A stretch of 64,000 nucleotides of DNA. Origin: Nocardioides luteus (GTDB lineage Bacteria > Actinomycetota > Actinomycetes > Propionibacteriales > Nocardioidaceae). Every line of letters begins with the position of its first letter. Within the stretch, counting starts at the first letter, position 1. The position numbers and the translations under genes were made by a program. The notes beneath the pieces were generated by a model. The model saw only the letters and a program-made list of their open reading frames with translations. It was not told the origin of the DNA and made no database searches. Shown here piece after piece: positions 7,939-15,349 of the stretch. The stretch is from the NCBI RefSeq assembly GCF_014648595.1, contig NZ_BMRK01000015.1, forward strand, positions 52,809 to 116,808, in the 5' to 3' direction.

Positions 7939-8892
7939 ATGGCGACACGCACCGCAACCGCCACCGCCACCCGAGAGATCGAGGGCCGTGACAGTGTTGG
8001 GCTGTATCTCGACGAGATCGCCCGCAACGAGCTCTTGGATGCTGCCAAAGAGGTTGAGCTGTCCAAGGCCATCGAGGCCGGCCTGATGGCCGAGCACCTC
8101 CTGGCCGAAGGCCGCGTAGGCCGCAAGAAGGCGCCCGGCGGAGCCACCAGAGCCGAGCTCGAATGGCTCGCCGAAGAGGGCCGCCGAGCCACCCGCGAGT
8201 TCATCAATGCCAACCTGCGTCTGGTGGTGTCGATCGCGCGCAAGTACGGTCGCGCCCAGATGCCGATGCTCGATCTGATCCAGGAAGGCAACACCGGCCT
8301 GATCAGGGCTGTCGAGAAGTTCGACTACACCAAGGGCTACAAGTTCTCGACGTACGCGACGTGGTGGGTGCGCCAGGCGATCACCCGTGGCATCGCCCAG
8401 CAGGCGCGCGTGGTGCGCCTTCCGGTGCACGTCGTCGAGGAGCTCAACCAGGTCGGCGGCGCCCGCCGCACCCTGGAGCGGCAGCTCGGTCGGGACCCGG
8501 AGCCGGAGGAGATCGCCACCGAGCTCGGTATGGACATCGATCGTGTGCTCGACCTGCTCTCCTGGGGCCGTGACCACGTCTCGCTCGACACCCCGATCGA
8601 CGAGGACGGCGACACGTCCCTCGGCGACCTGATGGCCCAGGAGTCCGCTCCCAGCCCCGACACCGACATCATCGATGTCGAGTCCCGTGAGCGGCTCAAC
8701 TCTCTGGTCGGTCAGCTCGACGAGCGCTCCGCCGACATCGTCCGCTCCCGCTACGGCCTCACCGACGGCCGTCAGCACAAGCTGGCCGACATCGGCGTCA
8801 AGCACGGCATCTCCGCCGAGCGAGTGCGCCAGCTCGAGCGCGAGGCCCTGCAGAAGCTGCGCCGGTTCGCTGACCCGGACCTGGCGGCGTAG
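7939..8892 (+). CDS. sigB: RNA polymerase sigma factor, group 2 (SigB/HrdB-like)
   Basis: A 317-residue sigma-70 protein. Region 1.2 is seen near residues 12-45 (SVGLYLDEIARNELL), regions 2.1-2.4 near 85-155 (NLRLVVSIARKYG, DLIQEGNTGLIRAVEKFD, YKFSTYATWWVRQAITR), region 3 near 165-240, and region 4.2 at the C-terminus (GISAERVRQLEREAL). It lacks the long acidic N-terminal extension of the primary sigma factor, so it is a non-essential HrdB/SigB-type factor likely used in stress or stationary phase. An AGGAGG site precedes the ATG by 7 nt. The ECF-type promoter at 7868-7896 suggests it is part of a sigma cascade. A strong terminator follows. The symbol is by analogy with mycobacterial sigB. 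Confidence 0.9.
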   Translation: MATRTATATATREIEGRDSVGLYLDEIARNELLDAAKEVELSKAIEAGLMAEHLLAEGRVGRKKAPGGATRAELEWLAEEGRRATREFINANLRLVVSIARKYGRAQMPMLDLIQEGNTGLIRAVEKFDYTKGYKFSTYATWWVRQAITRGIAQQARVVRLPVHVVEELNQVGGARRTLERQLGRDPEPEEIATELGMDIDRVLDLLSWGRDHVSLDTPIDEDGDTSLGDLMAQESAPSPDTDIIDVESRERLNSLVGQLDERSADIVRSRYGLTDGRQHKLADIGVKHGISAERVRQLEREALQKLRRFADPDLAA

Positions 8893-8972
8893 CCGACAGA
8901 TCGGGGTCGCCTCACGGAGCGCGATCCCGACGGCGCGGGCCGGTCAAGGCCGGCCGCCTGATCTGCTCAGAT

Positions 8973-9005
8973 GACCCGGCGCCCCCGACTCGGGGGCGCC
9001 GGGTC
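8973..9005. terminator. Intrinsic terminator between convergent sigB and Y-family polymerase genes
   Basis: A perfect 15-bp GC-rich stem (8973-8987 with 8991-9005), 3-nt loop, followed by TTTCTGT on the + strand. It serves sigB and may stop transcripts from the convergent gene ending at 9022. Confidence 0.85.
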
Positions 9006-9021
9006 TTTCTGTCTCACGCCG

Positions 9022-10164
9022 TCAGTAGCCGCCCGGAGGCGGCGCCATCTCGAGCCGCACCCCGATCAGCCGGATCGGCCGGTCCTTCTCGATCCGCTCC
9101 AGGAGCGCCTCGGCCTCGTCGGCGAGGCGGTCGGCGTCGAGAGTCGGCTCGGGGAGCTTGTGGCCGCGGGTGACGGTGAAGAACGGCTTGAGCCGCACCT
9201 TGATCTCGACCCTGGTCACCGGCCGTCCCTCCTTCGCCACGTCCTCGTAGCACTCCGCGCACAGCCGGCGGGTCGCGGCGACGATGTCGGGCCACTCGAC
9301 GAGGTCCTGCTGGAAGGTCTCCTCGTGGCCGTGGCCGCGGGCGACCCAGGGTGAGGGGTCGACCGCGCTGGCGCCCGCACCGCGCCCGAGCCGGCGCAGC
9401 CAGGGACCCGTCGTGGGACCGATCTCGGCGGCGAGCCAGGCCGTGTCGGCCGCGGCCAGGTCGGCGACCGTCTCGATGCCGAGCGCGGCGAGCCGCTTGG
9501 CGGTCTTCGCGCCGATCCCCCACAGCGCGTCGGTCGGGCGGTGGGCCATCTCCGCATGCCAGGTCTCGTGGCTGATCCGGTAGACGCCGGTCCCCCGCAG
9601 CTGCCCGTCCGGGCCGGGCTCGTGGCCGCCCGCCCCCGCCTCGCGCGCGACCGCACCCTCCACCCGCTGCTTGGCGAACCCGGTGGCGAGCTTGGCCTGC
9701 AGCTTGTTGTCACCGACGCCGACCCCGCTGCGCAGCCGGGTGCGTTCGAGCACCAGGTCGCGTACGTCTTGGGCGAAGGCTGCCGGGTCGCCGAGGTCGC
9801 CGTGGCCGGGCCCCGGTCCGAGGAAGGCCTCGTCCCAGCCGAGGACCTCGACCAGGACCGGTACGCCGCCCCACTGCAGCGAGCGCAACGTGTCCATGAC
9901 CTCCGCGGAGGCGGCGTCGTAGGCGGTGTGGTCGACCGGCAGGAAGATCGCGTCTGGACACTTCCGGGCGGCCAGCCGCAGCGCCATCCCGGATCCCACC
10001 CCGTAGGCGCGTGCCTCGTAGGAGGCGGTCGAGACCACCGCTCGCTCGGTCGGGTCGCCGCGCCCGCCGACGATCACCGGCTTCCCGGCGAGCTCGGGCC
10101 GGCGCAGCACCTCGACCGCCGCGATGAACTGGTCGAGGTCGACGTGAAGCACCACATCGCTCAT
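9022..10164 (-). CDS. Y-family DNA polymerase, DinB2-like, no clamp motif
   Basis: A second translesion polymerase, 380 residues. The palm residues are intact: HVDLDQF (Asp9, Asp11) and WDEAF (Asp111, Glu112), although the usual SLDEAF is replaced by LGWDEAF. GGRGDPTER and STASYEAR near 33-52 form the nucleotide-binding fingers. The little-finger domain ends at PPPGGY with no QxxLF motif, so unlike the polymerase at 4155 it should not bind the beta clamp directly. This combination matches the mycobacterial DinB2/DinP group, which is known for relaxed sugar selectivity; that property is not proven here. The gene is transcribed alone, convergent with sigB, and its start is followed upstream by the repeat at 10194-10245. 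Confidence 0.9.
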   Translation of the reverse strand: MSDVVLHVDLDQFIAAVEVLRRPELAGKPVIVGGRGDPTERAVVSTASYEARAYGVGSGMALRLAARKCPDAIFLPVDHTAYDAASAEVMDTLRSLQWGGVPVLVEVLGWDEAFLGPGPGHGDLGDPAAFAQDVRDLVLERTRLRSGVGVGDNKLQAKLATGFAKQRVEGAVAREAGAGGHEPGPDGQLRGTGVYRISHETWHAEMAHRPTDALWGIGAKTAKRLAALGIETVADLAAADTAWLAAEIGPTTGPWLRRLGRGAGASAVDPSPWVARGHGHEETFQQDLVEWPDIVAATRRLCAECYEDVAKEGRPVTRVEIKVRLKPFFTVTRGHKLPEPTLDADRLADEAEALLERIEKDRPIRLIGVRLEMAPPPGGY

Positions 10165-10193
10165 GGCCCGATGGTGCCACGAACCCGCTCAGT

Positions 10194-10245
10194 GACGCCT
10201 CGGCGTCGAAAATCGACGTCTCGGCGTCGATTTCTGACGTTTCGG
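10194..10245. repeat. Short array of ~21-bp repeats (GCCGAGACG-core family)
   Basis: Two full 21-bp units (10194-10214, 10215-10235) sharing CTCGGCGTCGA, and a partial third (10236-10245), fill the gap between the GH3 gene's stop codon and the Y-family polymerase start. On the minus strand each unit reads ...TCGACGCCGAG(A/G)CGTC. Related arrays occur at 28673-28735 and 57173-57224. Confidence 0.7.
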
Positions 10246-10252
10246 CGGTGGG

Positions 10253-11593
10253 TCAGTGGGAGGCGGCCTTGGAGAGGGCTTCGGAGGCCTTCTCCGCCTG
10301 GTCTCGTACGTCGTCGGGGACCGGGACCTGCTCGGCGATGCGCTGCTGCCACAGCTGCATGGCGACGACCTTGGCGGCAGCGTCCTCGACGCGCTCGCGG
10401 TCGAGGCGGCCGGAGCGGAGCGCCTTGACGACGCTGCGGTGGGCGGCGCGGGGCTTGGCCGGCATCAGCAGCAGGTCGGCGCCGGCGCGCAGGGCGGCGA
10501 CGGAGGGCTTCTTGGTCGTGGTGGTCACCGCGCCCATGCCCAGTGAGTCGGTGACGGCGAGGCCGTCGAAGCCGAGATCGTCGCGGAGCAGGTCGTAGAT
10601 GCGGCCGGCCATGCTGGCGGGCTTGCCAGGCGCGATCGCCTTGACGTCGACGTGACTGACCATGACGGCCGGGGCTCCGGCGTCGACGGCGGCGTCGAAG
10701 GGCACCAGGTCGCGCCGCTTGAGCTTCTTGCGGCCGAAGTCGAGCTCCTGGAGCCCGACGTGGGTGTCGCCGGTGACGGCGCCGTGGCCCGGGAAGTGCT
10801 TGGTGGTGGAGACCAGACCCGCCTCGTTGTATCCCTGTACGGCCGCGGCGACGGCCGTCGCCGCGGTGCGCGGGTGCTCGCTGGGCGAGCGCGACCCGAT
10901 CGTCGGGTCGGAGGCGCCCACGGTCACGTCGGCGACCGGGGCGAAGGCCCAGGTGAAGCCGAGGTCGCGGAGCTCGAGCGCGGTGGTGCGCGCCGCCTCG
11001 GTGGTGACGCGGACGCCCTTGCGCGGTTTCGCCTCGATCGCCTCACCCGTGGCCGCGAACTCCGGGAACTCGGTGGCCACGCCGCGCAGGTGGGAGACGA
11101 CGCCGCCCTCCTGGTCGACGCCGATGACCGCGGGGAAGGTGCGCCCGTCGGCGGCGACCGCCTCGCTGACCGCCTCGGTCGTCTCGCGCACCTGCTCCTC
11201 GTCGACGACGTTCTCACCGGTCACGCTGACGCCGGCGAGGTGGAGCTTGCGCACCATCTTCGCCGCCTTGGCCGGGTCGGTGCCGTGGTAGCGGCCGACG
11301 ATCACCTGACCGGCCAGCTGCTCCTCGTCCCAGCCCGCCACCATCTCGCGGGCGGTGGCCAGCTCACCGCGCGTCGGACCCCAGGTCAGCGGCGTCGTGT
11401 CCTGCTTCGGGTCTGGCTTCTCGGAGGGTGCCGAGGTGACCCCCGGCTCGACCTCCGTCGGCACGCCGACGGTCACCGCAGCAGCGCCGGCACCGGCTGC
11501 CAGAGCCAGTACCGCACCTGCGATCACCGGTCGGACCCAGCGCCTCGCGCGGCGCGGCTTCTCATACGAATCGGTGTGCATGCCCCCAGTCAC
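10253..11593 (-). CDS. nagZ: Glycoside hydrolase family 3 beta-N-acetylhexosaminidase
   Basis: A 446-residue exported or membrane-anchored GH3 enzyme expected to remove N-acetylglucosamine from peptidoglycan fragments. A basic N-terminus precedes a hydrophobic segment (about 20-44), then a Pro/Ser/Asp-rich linker to residue 70. The TIM barrel carries GVDQEGG near 158, the NagZ-type loop KHFPGHG (265-271) with the His/Asp general acid-base pair, and the nucleophile Asp349 in VTDSLGMGAV. Without a C-terminal sandwich domain it fits the single-domain NagZ class. The start is the GTG at 11593, which has a -10 box 7 nt upstream; the ATG at 11581 is four codons in. It is convergent with nothing and lies between coaE and the Y-family polymerase on the same strand. 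Confidence 0.9.
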   Translation of the reverse strand: MTGGMHTDSYEKPRRARRWVRPVIAGAVLALAAGAGAAAVTVGVPTEVEPGVTSAPSEKPDPKQDTTPLTWGPTRGELATAREMVAGWDEEQLAGQVIVGRYHGTDPAKAAKMVRKLHLAGVSVTGENVVDEEQVRETTEAVSEAVAADGRTFPAVIGVDQEGGVVSHLRGVATEFPEFAATGEAIEAKPRKGVRVTTEAARTTALELRDLGFTWAFAPVADVTVGASDPTIGSRSPSEHPRTAATAVAAAVQGYNEAGLVSTTKHFPGHGAVTGDTHVGLQELDFGRKKLKRRDLVPFDAAVDAGAPAVMVSHVDVKAIAPGKPASMAGRIYDLLRDDLGFDGLAVTDSLGMGAVTTTTKKPSVAALRAGADLLLMPAKPRAAHRSVVKALRSGRLDRERVEDAAAKVVAMQLWQQRIAEQVPVPDDVRDQAEKASEALSKAASH

Positions 11594-11600
11594 CCGGCCG

Positions 11601-11606
11601 AGTATG
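11601..11606 (-). promoter_or_regulatory. -10 box for a leaderless GH3 transcript
   Basis: On the minus strand CATACT lies 7 nt before the GTG at 11593, without a Shine-Dalgarno sequence. Confidence 0.35.
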
Positions 11607-11632
11607 GCAGCAACCGGTGCCTACTGCCGCGT

Positions 11633-12214
11633 TCAGGCGAGTGCGTCGTAGATCTCCTGCACCCGCTCGCGCAGATCCTCGAGCGTGCCGGTGTTGTCGA
11701 TGACGTACGTCGCGGCAGCGAGCCGGTCCTCACGACTGGCCTGCGTCTTGATCCGAGCGCGCACCTCGGACTCGGACATCCCCCGCGCGATCGCCCGCTC
11801 CACCTGCGTCTCGACCGGCACGTCGACGACGATCACCTCGTCGAAGAACGGCGCGTAGCCGACCTCGACCAGCAGCGGGATGTCGTTGATCACCAGCCTG
11901 CCCGCGACCCGGGCGGCCTCCTCGAGCTCCGCGGAGCGCGCGCCGACCAGCGGGTGCACGATCGCGTTGAGGCGCTCCCGGGCGCTCTCGTCGGCGAAGA
12001 CGATCTCCCCCACCTTGGCTCGGTCGAGCTCGCCGACCTCGGTCAGCACCGTCGGCCCGAACTCCTCCACGACCTGTGCCAGCCCCGGCGTACCGGGCTC
12101 GACGACCTCGCGAGCGATCTTGTCCGAGTCGACGATGACGGCTCCCAGAGCCGCCAGCAGCTCCGAGACCGTGCTCTTCCCCGAGGCGATCCCGCCGGTG
12201 AGTCCTACGCGCAT
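11633..12214 (-). CDS. coaE: Dephospho-CoA kinase
   Basis: Catalyses the last step of coenzyme A synthesis, ATP-dependent phosphorylation of dephospho-CoA. The 193-residue protein opens with the P-loop GGIASGKST (7-15) followed by DSDKIAREV, the substrate-binding motif of the family, and later HPLVGAR and the ADP-contacting RxxxQ region (IKTQASREDR). It is the short bacterial form without the C-terminal GrpB-like domain that some actinobacterial CoaE proteins carry. The ATG at 12214 starts directly at the conserved N-terminus. It lies ~50 bp from the tandem repeat that ends the upstream regulator gene and is transcribed in the same direction. Confidence 0.96.
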   Translation of the reverse strand: MRVGLTGGIASGKSTVSELLAALGAVIVDSDKIAREVVEPGTPGLAQVVEEFGPTVLTEVGELDRAKVGEIVFADESARERLNAIVHPLVGARSAELEEAARVAGRLVINDIPLLVEVGYAPFFDEVIVVDVPVETQVERAIARGMSESEVRARIKTQASREDRLAAATYVIDNTGTLEDLRERVQEIYDALA

Positions 12215-12260
12215 GGCCCCAACCTAGTGGTGCGCTCCGCGGCCCTCGACACCACCTCGC

Positions 12261-12313
12261 CAGGCAGCACCTAGGCAGGCAGCACTTAGGCAGGCAGCAT
12301 CTAGGCAGGCAGC
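12261..12313. repeat. 15-bp tandem repeat that multiplies a stop codon
   Basis: CAGGCAGCAC(C/T)TAGG occurs at 12261-12275, 12276-12290 and, with one change, 12291-12305, with a partial fourth copy to 12313. On the minus strand each unit reads CTGCCTGCCTA(G/A), the last codons and stop of the GlxA-type regulator, so three in-frame stop codons follow one another every five codons. Confidence 0.85.
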
Positions 12314-13284
12314 GCCGAGTCGGCCGCGTCGCCGGGCTCGCCACAGGCGAAGCGGCGGCGGTAGGCCTGCGGGGAGAGGCCCCGCACCCGGGTGAAGTGG
12401 TGGCGCAGCGCGGCGGCGTTGCCGAAGCCGACCTCCCCCGCGATCCACTCCACCGGCCGCTCGGTGCGCTCCAGGAGCTCCTCGGCCCGGTGCACGCGCT
12501 GGGCGGTGATCCAGGCATACGGCGTGGCCCCGGTCTCCGCACGGAACCTGCGGGCGAAGGTACGCGGCGACATCAGCACCCGGCGGGCCAGCGAGTCCAC
12601 GTCGAGCTCCTCGTGGAGATGGGCCGTGATCCAGGCGAGCAGCGGGCCGAGCGTCTCCGCTTCGGGCTCCGGGACGGGGCGGGAGATGAACTGTGCCTGT
12701 CCCCCGTCGCGCTGGGGCGGGACGACCATCCGGCGGGCGACCGCAGAGGCGACGGCGGCGCCGTGCTCCTGACGCCAGATGTGCAGGCAGGCGTCCAGGC
12801 CCGCGGCGGTGCCGGCGCTGGTGATGACCTGGCCGGAGTCGACGTAGAGCACCTCGGGCACGACCTTGGCCTGGGGGAAGCGCTCGGCCAGCTCGTCGGT
12901 GTACTTCCAGTGGGTCGTGCACTCGCGACCGTCGAGCAGCCCGGCCTCGCCGAGCGCGAACGCGCCGCTGCAGACGGTGAGGATCCGGGCACCACGCTCG
13001 TGGGCGCGCAGCAGGGCCTCGACGACTCCGGGTGGCACGGGGTCGCCACGGCGCATCGCCGGCACGCAGACGAGGTCGGCCTCCTCGACCCGCTCGAGGC
13101 CGTGGAGGACCTCGATCCCGAAGCCGAGGTTGGTGCGCACCATCCCGGTCTGCGGCCCGCAGACGCCGAAGTCGAGCAGCGGGACGCCGTCCTCGCGGCG
13201 GTCGAGGCCGAACGCCTCGCAGACGACGCCGAACTCGAAGGGCGCGACCCCGTCCCAGATCACCGCGGCGACGTTTCTAAGCAC
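12301..13284 (-). CDS. GlxA-family transcriptional regulator (DJ-1/PfpI plus AraC-type HTH)
   Basis: A 327-residue regulator. The N-terminal ~170 residues form a DJ-1/PfpI (GATase1-like) domain with the nucleophile-elbow motif VCSGAFALGEAGLL near 105-118, a sensor module in this family. The C-terminal ~100 residues carry two AraC HTH motifs: SLARRVLMSPRTFARRFR and GEVGFGNAAALRHHF, ending RGLSPQAYRRRF. Such proteins bind DNA and answer small metabolites; the ligand is unknown. The gene is divergent from the small membrane protein gene at 13374, and the gap holds two TGCCA/TGGCA palindromes that are good candidates for its operator. Its stop codon lies in the 15-bp tandem repeat. Confidence 0.92.
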   Translation of the reverse strand: MLRNVAAVIWDGVAPFEFGVVCEAFGLDRREDGVPLLDFGVCGPQTGMVRTNLGFGIEVLHGLERVEEADLVCVPAMRRGDPVPPGVVEALLRAHERGARILTVCSGAFALGEAGLLDGRECTTHWKYTDELAERFPQAKVVPEVLYVDSGQVITSAGTAAGLDACLHIWRQEHGAAVASAVARRMVVPPQRDGGQAQFISRPVPEPEAETLGPLLAWITAHLHEELDVDSLARRVLMSPRTFARRFRAETGATPYAWITAQRVHRAEELLERTERPVEWIAGEVGFGNAAALRHHFTRVRGLSPQAYRRRFACGEPGDAADSALPA

Positions 13285-13294
13285 CTCAGAAGAG

Positions 13295-13306
13295 TGCCAC
13301 TTGGCA
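13295..13306. promoter_or_regulatory. Operator-like palindrome O1
   Basis: TGCCA-CT-TGGCA, 11 bp before the start of the GlxA-type regulator gene. It shares its half-sites with the larger palindrome at 13322-13354, so the two are likely bound by the same protein. Confidence 0.5.
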
Positions 13307-13321
13307 GGAAATCGCGCAACT

Positions 13322-13354
13322 TAGGCATTTCTGCCAATGTGGCAGGAATGCCTA
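13322..13354. promoter_or_regulatory. 33-bp near-perfect palindrome (operator O2)
   Basis: TAGGCATTTCTGCCA (13322-13336) pairs with 13340-13354 around ATG, with a single mismatch in 15 positions. It ends 19 bp before the start of the 47-aa gene and contains the same TGCCA/TGGCA half-sites as O1. It is probably an autoregulatory operator of the divergent GlxA-type regulator; an RNA hairpin in the small gene's leader is the alternative. Confidence 0.6.
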
Positions 13355-13373
13355 GGAGAGGAGAATTACTGCC

Positions 13374-13517
13374 ATGACCACAGCAATCGTCCTCATCGTC
13401 TTCCTCGTCCTCGCAGGCGTCACCACCGCCGCCGCCGTCCACGGCGACCGCCCCAAGGCCGCACCCCGGTCCCACAACGTCGATCCCGACTTCTTGCCCG
13501 CGGTGCGGTGGCACTAG
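13374..13517 (+). CDS. 47-residue single-span membrane protein
   Basis: A short gene with good translational signals: an AGGAGAGGAG ribosome site lies 7-16 nt before the ATG at 13374. The product begins MTTAIVLIVFLVLAGVT, a single hydrophobic span, followed by a short Arg/Pro/Ala/His-rich tail ending in DPDFLPAVRWH. No family is recognised. Two palindromes separate it from the divergent GlxA-type regulator and a strong terminator follows 28 bp after its stop, so it is a complete unit probably controlled by that regulator. The single span suggests a small regulatory subunit or membrane-stress peptide, but this is not shown by the sequence. Confidence 0.7.
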   Translation: MTTAIVLIVFLVLAGVTTAAAVHGDRPKAAPRSHNVDPDFLPAVRWH

Positions 13518-13544
13518 GCCACCGCGATCCACCCCGTGAAATGC

Positions 13545-13580
13545 CGAATGCCCGGCCCCCTCGCAGGGGCCGGGCATTCG
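13545..13580. terminator. Bidirectional terminator between the 47-aa gene and rpsA
   Basis: A perfect 15-bp stem (13545-13559 with 13566-13580) and 6-nt loop between convergent genes ending at 13517 and 13618. Confidence 0.8.
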
Positions 13581-13617
13581 TGCGTGTCAGAGCTTCAGCT
13601 CTGGCGCGTCAGCGTGA

Positions 13618-15099
13618 TCACTGACCGCCGGTGAGCTTCTCGCGCAGCTTCTGGAGCGCCTCGTCGGAGGCGAGCGAGCCGCCCTCGTCCTCGGAGACGG
13701 TCTCGTCGACCGAGCCACCCGAGGAGTAGGAGGTGGCCTCGCCGGCCTCGGCAGCCTTCTCGGCGGCCTCCTGCTGCTGCTTGATGTGGGCCTCCCAGCG
13801 AGCGTGGGCCTGAGCGTACTGCTCCTCCCACTTCGCGCGCTGCTCGTCGTAGCCCTCGAGCCACTCGCCCGTCTCCGGGTCGAAGCCCTCGGGGTAGATG
13901 TAGTTGCCCTGGTCGTCGTAGGTCGCCGGCATGCCGTAGAGGGTCGGGTCGAACTCCTCGACGTCGGTCGAGGTGACCGTCTCGTTGGCCTGCTTGAGCG
14001 AGAGCGAGATGCGGCGACGCTCGAGGTCGATGTCGATGATCTTGACCATGACGTCGTCGTTGACCTGGACGACCTGCTCGGGGATCTCCACGTGGCGCTC
14101 GGCCAGCTCGGAGATGTGCACCAGGCCCTCGATGCCCTCCTCGACGCGGACGAACGAACCGAACGGCACCAGCTTGGTGACCTTGCCCGGGACGATCTGA
14201 CCGATCTGGTGGGTGCGGGCGAAGTGCTGCCACGGGTCCTCCTGGGTCGCCTTCAGCGACAGGGAGACACGCTCGCGGTCCATGTCCACGTCGAGAACCT
14301 CGACGGTGACCTCGTCACCGACGGTGACGACCTCGGACGGGTGGTCGATGTGCTTCCAGGAGAGCTCGGAGACGTGGACGAGACCGTCGACGCCGCCGAG
14401 GTCCACGAACGCACCGAAGTTGACGATCGAGGAGACGACACCCTTGCGGATCTGACCCTTCTGGAGCTGGGTCAAGAAGCCGTGGCGAACCTCGGACTGG
14501 GTCTGCTCGAGCCAGGCACGGCGCGAGAGGACCACGTTGTTGCGGTTCTTGTCGAGCTCGATGATCTTGGCCTCGAGGGTCTGACCCACGTAGGGCTGCA
14601 GGTCGCGGACGCGACGCATCTCGACCAGGGAGGCGGGGAGGAAGCCACGCAGGCCGATGTCCAGGATGAGACCACCCTTGACGACCTCGATGACCGCGCC
14701 CTCGACGACGCCGTCCTCCTCCTTGACCTGCTCGATCGTGCCCCAGGCACGCTCGTACTGAGCGCGCTTCTTGGACAGGATCAGGCGGCCTTCCTTGTCC
14801 TCCTTCTGGAGCACCAGGGCCTCGACCTTGTCGCCGACCTCGACGACCTCGGACGGGTCGACGTCGTGCTTGATCGAGAGCTCGCGCGAGGGGATGACAC
14901 CTTCGGTCTTGTAACCGATGTCGAGCAGGACCTCGTCCCGGTCGACCTTGACGATGACACCGTCCACGATGTCGCCGTCGTTGAAGTACTTGATGGTCTC
15001 GTCGATCGCGGCGAGGAAGTCCTCTTCCGACCCGATGTCGTTGATCGCGACCTGAGGCGCGTCGTAGTCGGGAAGAGGAATGTTGAGCGTGCTCGTCAT
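13618..15099 (-). CDS. rpsA: 30S ribosomal protein S1
   Basis: A 493-residue mRNA-binding ribosomal protein. Four S1 (OB-fold) domains are visible at about 35-105, 120-190, 208-277 and 293-362, each with the G-x-V/K-x-G-x-V start pattern, for example GIEGLVHISELAERHVE in the last. This is the four-domain actinobacterial form rather than the six-domain enteric one. The C-terminus (about 375-493) is a disordered tail: Tyr/Asp-rich, then Gln/Ala/Glu-rich and finally acidic before KLREKLTGGQ. The ATG at 15099 is fixed by MTSTLNIPLPDYDAPQVAIND, a usual start in this group. No Shine-Dalgarno sequence precedes it (see 15100-15120). Confidence 0.97.
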   Translation of the reverse strand: MTSTLNIPLPDYDAPQVAINDIGSEEDFLAAIDETIKYFNDGDIVDGVIVKVDRDEVLLDIGYKTEGVIPSRELSIKHDVDPSEVVEVGDKVEALVLQKEDKEGRLILSKKRAQYERAWGTIEQVKEEDGVVEGAVIEVVKGGLILDIGLRGFLPASLVEMRRVRDLQPYVGQTLEAKIIELDKNRNNVVLSRRAWLEQTQSEVRHGFLTQLQKGQIRKGVVSSIVNFGAFVDLGGVDGLVHVSELSWKHIDHPSEVVTVGDEVTVEVLDVDMDRERVSLSLKATQEDPWQHFARTHQIGQIVPGKVTKLVPFGSFVRVEEGIEGLVHISELAERHVEIPEQVVQVNDDVMVKIIDIDLERRRISLSLKQANETVTSTDVEEFDPTLYGMPATYDDQGNYIYPEGFDPETGEWLEGYDEQRAKWEEQYAQAHARWEAHIKQQQEAAEKAAEAGEATSYSSGGSVDETVSEDEGGSLASDEALQKLREKLTGGQ

Positions 15100-15120
15100 A
15101 AGGGAGGTGGTTTCCTTGGG
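15100..15120 (-). promoter_or_regulatory. rpsA leader with anti-Shine-Dalgarno-like sequence
   Basis: On the minus strand the ATG is preceded by CACCTCCCTT, which resembles the 3' end of 16S rRNA instead of its complement; the only purine-rich stretch is AAGGAAA about 12-18 nt upstream. The ribosome must therefore start in an unusual way, and the sequence could pair with a Shine-Dalgarno-like segment elsewhere in the message. Confidence 0.45.
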
Positions 15121-15337
15121 TGGACAGATGTCGTCGGGTCACACACGTCTGGAGCCGTGGTCGACCACCTCTGCCAGGACCGGCACGAACAGGCTTCGTC
15201 GCCCGGTGTGAGCCGGCGGTCGAGGTAGCAAGCCAAGGTCCGCTAGGTCCGGGACCCGGGCAGACTTCAGACGCAGTTTCCAAGCCTACGCTCCGCGCAC
15301 ATGCCCCGTCCAACTGTCGACCTCACCGCACTGGGCA

Positions 15338-15343
15338 TACGCT
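15338..15343 (+). promoter_or_regulatory. -10 box for a leaderless methyltransferase transcript
   Basis: TACGCT lies 6 nt before the GTG at 15350; TGTCGA at 15315-15320, 17 nt further upstream, could be the -35 element. Confidence 0.45.
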
Positions 15344-15349
15344 TGGAGC

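Noticed and set aside
12224-12922. Alternative minus-strand frame through the tandem repeat
   Set aside because: It is out of frame with the GlxA-type regulator, whose DJ-1 and AraC motifs are clear.
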